Assembly: GCF_026340095.1 (NCBI RefSeq)
Contig: NZ_JAPEPO010000001.1
Span: forward strand, 1,054,001 to 1,118,000
Length of the DNA: 64,000 nucleotides
Direction: 5' to 3'
Origin: Streptomyces sp. NBC_01446
GTDB taxonomy: Bacteria > Actinomycetota > Actinomycetes > Streptomycetales > Streptomycetaceae
The position numbers and the translations under genes are program-made. Below, piece by piece: positions 59,930 to 64,000 of this stretch (position 1 is the stretch's first letter; every line of letters starts with the position of its first letter). Below the pieces are notes generated by a model, which did not search any database, was not told the origin of the DNA, and saw nothing but the letters and a program-made list of their open reading frames with translations.

Positions 59930-60751
59930 CTAGTCGTGCGCCGAGACCGCCCCCAGAAGTTCGCGGATGCGGCCTGTCGCCGTGCGGAACTCGGGGGTCG
60001 CGAGCGTCGCGGCGTAGTCCCGTTCGGCCGGCAGGCCGACGTCGATGATCTCGGTGACGGTGCCGGGGCGCGGGCTCATGACGACGACGCGGTCCGCGAG
60101 GTAGACGGCCTCCGGGATGGAGTGGGTCACCAGGAGGACAGTGGTGCGGGTCTGGCGCCAGATGCGGTTCATCTCGACGTTCATCTGCTCGCGTGTGAGG
60201 GCGTCGAGGGCGCCGAACGGCTCGTCCATGAGGAGTACGGGTGGCTCGTGCAGCAGGGCCCGGCACAGGGCGACGCGCTGCTGCATGCCGCCCGACAGTT
60301 CGTGCGGATACGCGTCCTCGAAGCCGGTGAGGCCGGTCATCCGGATCAGTTCGTCGGCACGCGCGCGCGCCTGGGCGGTGGGCATGCCGCGCATCTCTGC
60401 TTGGAGCAGGATGTTGCGGCGCGCCGAGCGCCACTCCAGGAGGGCCGCGCGCTGGAAGACGTATCCGATGTCCTTGCGTGGGCCGCGTACCAGTTCGTCG
60501 TGCAGGCGGACTTCGCCTGACGAGGGTGTGAGGAGGCCCGCGACGAGCTTGAGGAGTGTGGACTTGCCGCAGCCGGACGGTCCGACGATGGCGACGAACT
60601 CGCCGGCTGCGACGTCGAGCGAGACGTCGGTGAGCGCGGTGACGTCCTTCTTCTTCGTGCGGAAGCGGACGTCGACGTCTGTCGCGCGCACGGCGGCTCC
60701 GACGTGTGCGCTCGCTCCGTCGGTCTTCTTCAGTGTGGCGTCCTTCGGCAT
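59930..60751 (-). CDS. ABC transporter ATPase (nitrate/taurine/NMT1 type)
   Basis: The 273-residue protein shows Walker A VGPSGCGKSTLLKLV, Q-loop YVFQRAALLEW, signature LSGGMQQRVALCRALL, Walker B VLLMDEPFGALDAL and the H-loop VTHSIPEAVYLADRVVVM. This is the SsuB/TauB/NrtD class that powers uptake of small organic anions or pyrimidines. It is last in the operon permease-binding protein-ATPase. Its TAG stop is part of the CTAG duplicated by the adjacent 470-bp element, so the insertion landed exactly at the gene end without changing the protein. Confidence 0.9.
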   Translation of the reverse strand: MPKDATLKKTDGASAHVGAAVRATDVDVRFRTKKKDVTALTDVSLDVAAGEFVAIVGPSGCGKSTLLKLVAGLLTPSSGEVRLHDELVRGPRKDIGYVFQRAALLEWRSARRNILLQAEMRGMPTAQARARADELIRMTGLTGFEDAYPHELSGGMQQRVALCRALLHEPPVLLMDEPFGALDALTREQMNVEMNRIWRQTRTTVLLVTHSIPEAVYLADRVVVMSPRPGTVTEIIDVGLPAERDYAATLATPEFRTATGRIRELLGAVSAHD

Positions 60752-60788
60752 GGTGCAGCTCTCCTTGTGGGCCGTACGGGACGGGTGC

Positions 60789-61817
60789 TCAGCCCTTGAT
60801 CCCGTTGGCCGAATCCCAGTAGTCCGCCACCGGCTTCGGGCTCTTGACCATGCCCGCCTGGGCGAAGACGTCGATGGTCTGCTGCCAGTCGGCCTCGGTG
60901 TTGGCGCCGGGTGCCTTGCCCTGTGTCGCGTCCGTGTGCAGGAGGGTCAGGGTGGTCTTGAACTGCTCGGACAGCACGGTCTCCGGGGGGAGTTGCTCGG
61001 AGGCGCCCTTCATGGAGGCGACGGCGGGTTCGGGGCTCTTCTCCGCGGCGGCCCAGGACTCGCTGACGGCCTCGACCATGCGCTTGGCCAGATCGCCCTT
61101 GCCCTGAAGGGTCTTGGGGCCTGCGATGAGACCGTTCGAGTAGAAGTTGAGGCCGTGCTCGGAGAAGCGGAGGTACGAGACGTCCTTCTTCGCCTTGTCC
61201 TGCATGGTGGGGCCCTGGTCGCTCGCGTAGCCGAGGAGGGCGTCGGTCTTGCCCGAGATGACGGCGGCGATCTTGCCGGCGGGGTCGGTGTTCTGGACCT
61301 TGACGTCCGACTCGGCGAGGCCGTTCTTCTTCAGGAAGATGGGGAACGTCTTGGACAGCGCGTCGCCCGCCGTCCCCGCGATGGTCTTGCCCTTGAGGTC
61401 CGCCGGGGACTTGATGTTCTGGCTCGCGAACGACTGCACGGATGCGGGTGTCGTCTGGAGGAAGACTCCCAGGCTCTTCACGTTGACGCCCTGGTCCACG
61501 CCGGCGAGCACGGCGGGGGTGTCGGCCCAGCCGAAGTCGGTCTGGCCCGCGCCTGTGGCCTGCACGGTCTTCTGGGAGCCCTGTCCCGCGCGGATCTCCA
61601 GGTCGATGCCGTGCTTCTCGAAGATCTTCTGCTTCTTGCCGTAGTAGAAGGGCGCGTGTTCGCCGTACGGGTACCAGTTGAGCGTCAGCGTGACCTTGTC
61701 GAGCTTCTTGCCTGAGTCGCTGGTCGACGTGGAGCCGGAGTCGTCGCCGCAGGCCGTCGCCGTGAGGGCGAGGAGCGTCAGGGGGACGAGTCCGGTCAGG
61801 ATTCTGCGCGCGTGCAT
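60789..61817 (-). CDS. ABC transporter substrate-binding lipoprotein (NMT1/THI5-like)
   Basis: The 342-residue lipoprotein starts at ATG 61817 with GAAGGG upstream. The signal ends in lipobox ATAC (LALTATACGDD). The mature protein has the NMT1-like opening LTLNWYPYGEHAPFYYGKKQ, then GQTDFGWADTPAVLAG and SPADLKGKTIAGTAG. Family members bind thiamine-pyrimidine precursors, sulphonates or similar; the ligand here is unknown. It lies between permease and ATPase genes. No TPP riboswitch precedes the operon. Confidence 0.9.
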   Translation of the reverse strand: MHARRILTGLVPLTLLALTATACGDDSGSTSTSDSGKKLDKVTLTLNWYPYGEHAPFYYGKKQKIFEKHGIDLEIRAGQGSQKTVQATGAGQTDFGWADTPAVLAGVDQGVNVKSLGVFLQTTPASVQSFASQNIKSPADLKGKTIAGTAGDALSKTFPIFLKKNGLAESDVKVQNTDPAGKIAAVISGKTDALLGYASDQGPTMQDKAKKDVSYLRFSEHGLNFYSNGLIAGPKTLQGKGDLAKRMVEAVSESWAAAEKSPEPAVASMKGASEQLPPETVLSEQFKTTLTLLHTDATQGKAPGANTEADWQQTIDVFAQAGMVKSPKPVADYWDSANGIKG

Positions 61818-61879
61818 GGGGCGGCCCTTCTCACGGCGGTCGGTGGGTGGTCCGGGGCGGTTCCCGGGAATGCAGGCGT

Positions 61880-62743
61880 TCAGTACGCCGTGGTCGCCGC
61901 GATGTCGCGGCGGCTCGCGTGCCACGGCAGGAGGAGCTTCTCGGCGATCTCGACGAGGACGAAGAGCACGACACCGATCAAGGACATGACGAGCAGGCCC
62001 GCGAAGAGCATCGGGGTGTCGAGGTTGCCGTTGGCCTGGAGGATGACGTAGCCCAGTCCCTCGTTCGCGCCCACGAATTCACCGACGACGGCGCCGGTGA
62101 CGGCGAGCGTGACGGCCACCTTGAGGCCGGAGAACAGGTGCGGCAGGGAGGCCGGGAAGCGGATTTTGCAGAAGGTCTGCCAGGGGCTGGCGCCCATCGT
62201 CGCGGAGAGCTGGAGCATCTCCGGGTCGACGGCCTTGAGTCCGGTCACCATCGAGATGACGACGGGGAAGAACGCGATGAGTACGGCGATGAGGATCTTC
62301 GGCGCGATGCCGAAACCGAGCCAGACCACGAACAGCGGCGCGATCGCGATCTTCGGCACGACCTGGGCAAAGAGCAGGATCGGATAGAGGGTCTTCTCGA
62401 CGGTCGACGAGTAGACCATGATCACGGCGGAGAGGATGCCTACGCCGACGGCGATGACGAAGCCGAGCAGCGTCTCGTACGTGGTCACCCAGGTGTGCTG
62501 CCAGAGGTAGTCCGGCTTGTCGAGGATGACGTCGAGGGTCCGGCCCGGTGACGGCACCAGATAGGGCTCGACCAGTTCCGCCGCGGCGATCACCCACCAG
62601 GCGACGAAACAGATCACGAGCAGCGCGACGGGGCGCCAGCTCCGCTCGGCCACGTCCGCGGCACGCCGGCGCAGCCCGGGCGCCTGCCGGTCGGCAACTC
62701 CCGCCGTTTTGGCGGGGGTTGCGGGCAGTGTGCTCTGACTCAC
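61880..62743 (-). CDS. ABC transporter permease (SsuC/TauC type)
   Basis: The 287-residue membrane protein has about six spans and the cytoplasmic EAA loop AATMGASPWQTFCKIRFPASLP-like region (LSATMGASPWQTFCKIRFPA), which docks with the ATPase. First gene of the three-gene importer operon; start ATG 62743 with GGAGTTC upstream. It is divergent from the LacI gene, with two operator sites between them. Confidence 0.9.
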   Translation of the reverse strand: MSQSTLPATPAKTAGVADRQAPGLRRRAADVAERSWRPVALLVICFVAWWVIAAAELVEPYLVPSPGRTLDVILDKPDYLWQHTWVTTYETLLGFVIAVGVGILSAVIMVYSSTVEKTLYPILLFAQVVPKIAIAPLFVVWLGFGIAPKILIAVLIAFFPVVISMVTGLKAVDPEMLQLSATMGASPWQTFCKIRFPASLPHLFSGLKVAVTLAVTGAVVGEFVGANEGLGYVILQANGNLDTPMLFAGLLVMSLIGVVLFVLVEIAEKLLLPWHASRRDIAATTAY

Positions 62744-62837
62744 GATGAACTCCTACGGAATCGGGAGGCAGTTGAGGGGGCCGGGGTAACGAACTCGCGA
62801 GGTTACGGATCAATGCTCACTACGGTAACGAAGCCCG

Positions 62838-62862
62838 GAAATCGCTTTCAGAAAGCGCTTTC
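62838..62862. promoter_or_regulatory. Tandem LacI operators between importer and LacI gene
   Basis: A perfect palindrome GAAAGCGCTTTC (62851-62862) is preceded, one base apart, by a near match GAAATCGCTTTC (62838-62849). Both lie between the divergent permease and LacI genes, so one regulator can control both directions. The perfect site is identical to that at 50854-50865. Confidence 0.8.
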
Positions 62863-62965
62863 TGGTACGATGTCAGCCACGCTAATGACTCGTGGAGCAC
62901 AGGGTCAATAGGCCGTTCCGAAGTTTCCTGTGACCGGTGCCGAAGCCGGAATCCGAGGGGGCAGG

Positions 62966-64000
62966 GTGGGCGAACCGCACGGGCACCCGCAACAACCGCA
63001 CGTGACCCTCGACGCGGTGGCCCGCACGGCGGGGGTCTCCCCCGCTACGGCGTCCCGCGCCCTGAACGGAACCACCCGCGTCCGCGACGACCTGTTGCGC
63101 CGGGTCCGCGCCGCGGCCGACGAACTCGGCTACATCCCGAACGCCCACGCGCAGGCCCTCGCCAGCGCCTCCAACAACACCGTCGGCGTCATCTGCCACG
63201 ACGTGGGCGACCCGTACTTCGCCGCGATCGCCAGCGGCATCATGGCGCGGGCCGCCGAGCGCGGGCTGCTGGTGATGCTGTCCAGCACGTTCCGCGCGCC
63301 CGAGCGCGAGATCGCGTACATCTCCATGCTGCGCGCGCAGCGGGCCCGCGCGATCCTGCTCATCGGCTCCGGCTTCCAGGACCCCGCGTGGGAGCGGTCG
63401 CTGGAGTCCGAGATCGCTCCCTATCTGCGCGGTGGGGGCCGGGTCGCGGTCGTGAGCCGGCACCGCAGTCTGCGCGTCGACACCGTGCTGCCGGAGAACC
63501 GCGCGGGGGCGGCGGCGCTCGCCCGGGCGCTGCTCGGCCTCGGGCACCGGGAGTTCGGGGTGCTCGCCGGGCCCGCGCGGCTGACGACCGTCGCGGACCG
63601 GCTGACCGGATTCCGGCAGGGGCTCGCCGAGGAGGGGGTGCCCCTCGCGGACGAGCGGGTCGTCGAGGGGGCCTTCACGCGCGACGGCGGATACGCGGCG
63701 GCGAGCGAACTGCTGCGCCGCGCACCCCGGCCCACGTGCGTCTTCGCCGTCACCGACGTGATGGCTGTGGGGGCGCTCGCCGCGTTCCGCGACCACGGCC
63801 TGCGCGTCCCTCAGGACATCTCGCTGGCCGGCTTCGACGACATCCCGCTGGTCCGCGAACTGACCCCGCCCCTCACGACGGTGGCCCTCCCCCTGACCGG
63901 CATGGGCCGCGCCGCCCTCGACCTCGCGTTACGTGAACCGAGGGGGCCGCGCTCGCGGGTGGAGCGGATCGTGGGCGAGGTACGGATACGGGCGAGCACG
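62966..64000 (+). CDS. LacI-family transcriptional regulator (3-prime end cut by window)
   Basis: At least 345 residues are visible. The N-terminal HTH reads VTLDAVARTAGVSPATASRALN followed by the hinge ELGYIPNAHAQALAS, then a periplasmic-binding-type core (NTVGVICHDVGDPYFAAIAS, VFAVTDVMAVGALAAF, SLAGFDDIPLVRELTPPLTT). GTG 62966 is preferred (GGGGGCAGG before it); GTG 62930 is in frame and possible. It runs past the window end. It should bind GAAAGCGCTTTC sites at 62838-62862 and at 50854, controlling the ABC importer, itself and the ThuA operon. Confidence 0.9.
   Translation, partial: MGEPHGHPQQPHVTLDAVARTAGVSPATASRALNGTTRVRDDLLRRVRAAADELGYIPNAHAQALASASNNTVGVICHDVGDPYFAAIASGIMARAAERGLLVMLSSTFRAPEREIAYISMLRAQRARAILLIGSGFQDPAWERSLESEIAPYLRGGGRVAVVSRHRSLRVDTVLPENRAGAAALARALLGLGHREFGVLAGPARLTTVADRLTGFRQGLAEEGVPLADERVVEGAFTRDGGYAAASELLRRAPRPTCVFAVTDVMAVGALAAFRDHGLRVPQDISLAGFDDIPLVRELTPPLTTVALPLTGMGRAALDLALREPRGPRSRVERIVGEVRIRAST

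Noticed and set aside
60789..62837. TPP riboswitch before the NMT1-like importer
   Set aside because: No CUGAGA/ACCUGA-like TPP aptamer motifs were seen upstream; the region instead contains LacI operators.

Overview
The window is high-GC actinobacterial DNA. GTG and TTG starts, SARP-style NB-ARC/TPR proteins, XRE-DUF5753/DUF397 pairs, twin-arginine signals, type VII secretion (T7SS)-type substrates and LacI operators all point to Streptomyces or a close relative. Assignments rest on reading motifs by eye; no database search was run.

Layout. 0-0.8 kb: two broken transposase pieces that cut a histidine-kinase-like ATPase gene. 0.85-5.8 kb: a small RiPP-type locus on the minus strand (69-aa precursor, FxsB-type radical SAM/SPASM maturase, GNAT acetyltransferase) beside a large membrane-anchored NB-ARC/TPR protein. 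6.5-13.6 kb: a T7SS-type substrate cluster (WXG-like proteins, mycosin protease, lipoprotein). 13.6-16.8 kb: an intact DDE insertion sequence with 13-bp inverted ends, an Mrr-like nuclease, a decayed second copy of the insertion sequence, and a dead adenosine deaminase gene.

16.9-46 kb is a defence-rich island. It holds a 1083-aa CoiA-like protein, an SMC/Rad50-like ATPase coupled to a small zinc-cysteine protein, an RNase H-fold protein, and a DGQHR (DndB-like) protein divergent from an HTH-methylase fused to a specificity-like tail. Next come a type I restriction operon with an embedded AIPR nuclease (hsdM-hsdS-AIPR-hsdR) plus an unknown gene, a regulatory XRE/DUF397/anti-sigma-like trio, a Ser/Thr kinase with TPRs, and a GmrSD-type enzyme. 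Several genes here are decayed or partly duplicated. The island is followed by tRNA-Pro(GGG) with its own terminator.

46.7-64 kb looks more metabolic. A split transketolase pair lies behind a SoxR-like palindrome. It is followed by an MFS exporter, an MmcQ/YjbR protein, a giant secreted ThuA/sugar-dehydrogenase/PKD/CBM protein with a TIM-barrel isomerase, and a divergent ABC importer/LacI locus. The operator GAAAGCGCTTTC lies both before the ThuA gene and before the importer/LacI pair, suggesting one regulon. Between them are a degenerate and a nearly intact IS607 element in tandem, and a 470-bp non-autonomous element with 26-bp inverted ends and CTAG target duplications that carries a membrane-protein gene and abuts the stop codon of the ABC ATPase.

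Several reading-frame breaks fall in short homopolymers (8082-8091, 57598-57600, 57634-57639), so some broken genes may be assembly indels rather than true pseudogenes.
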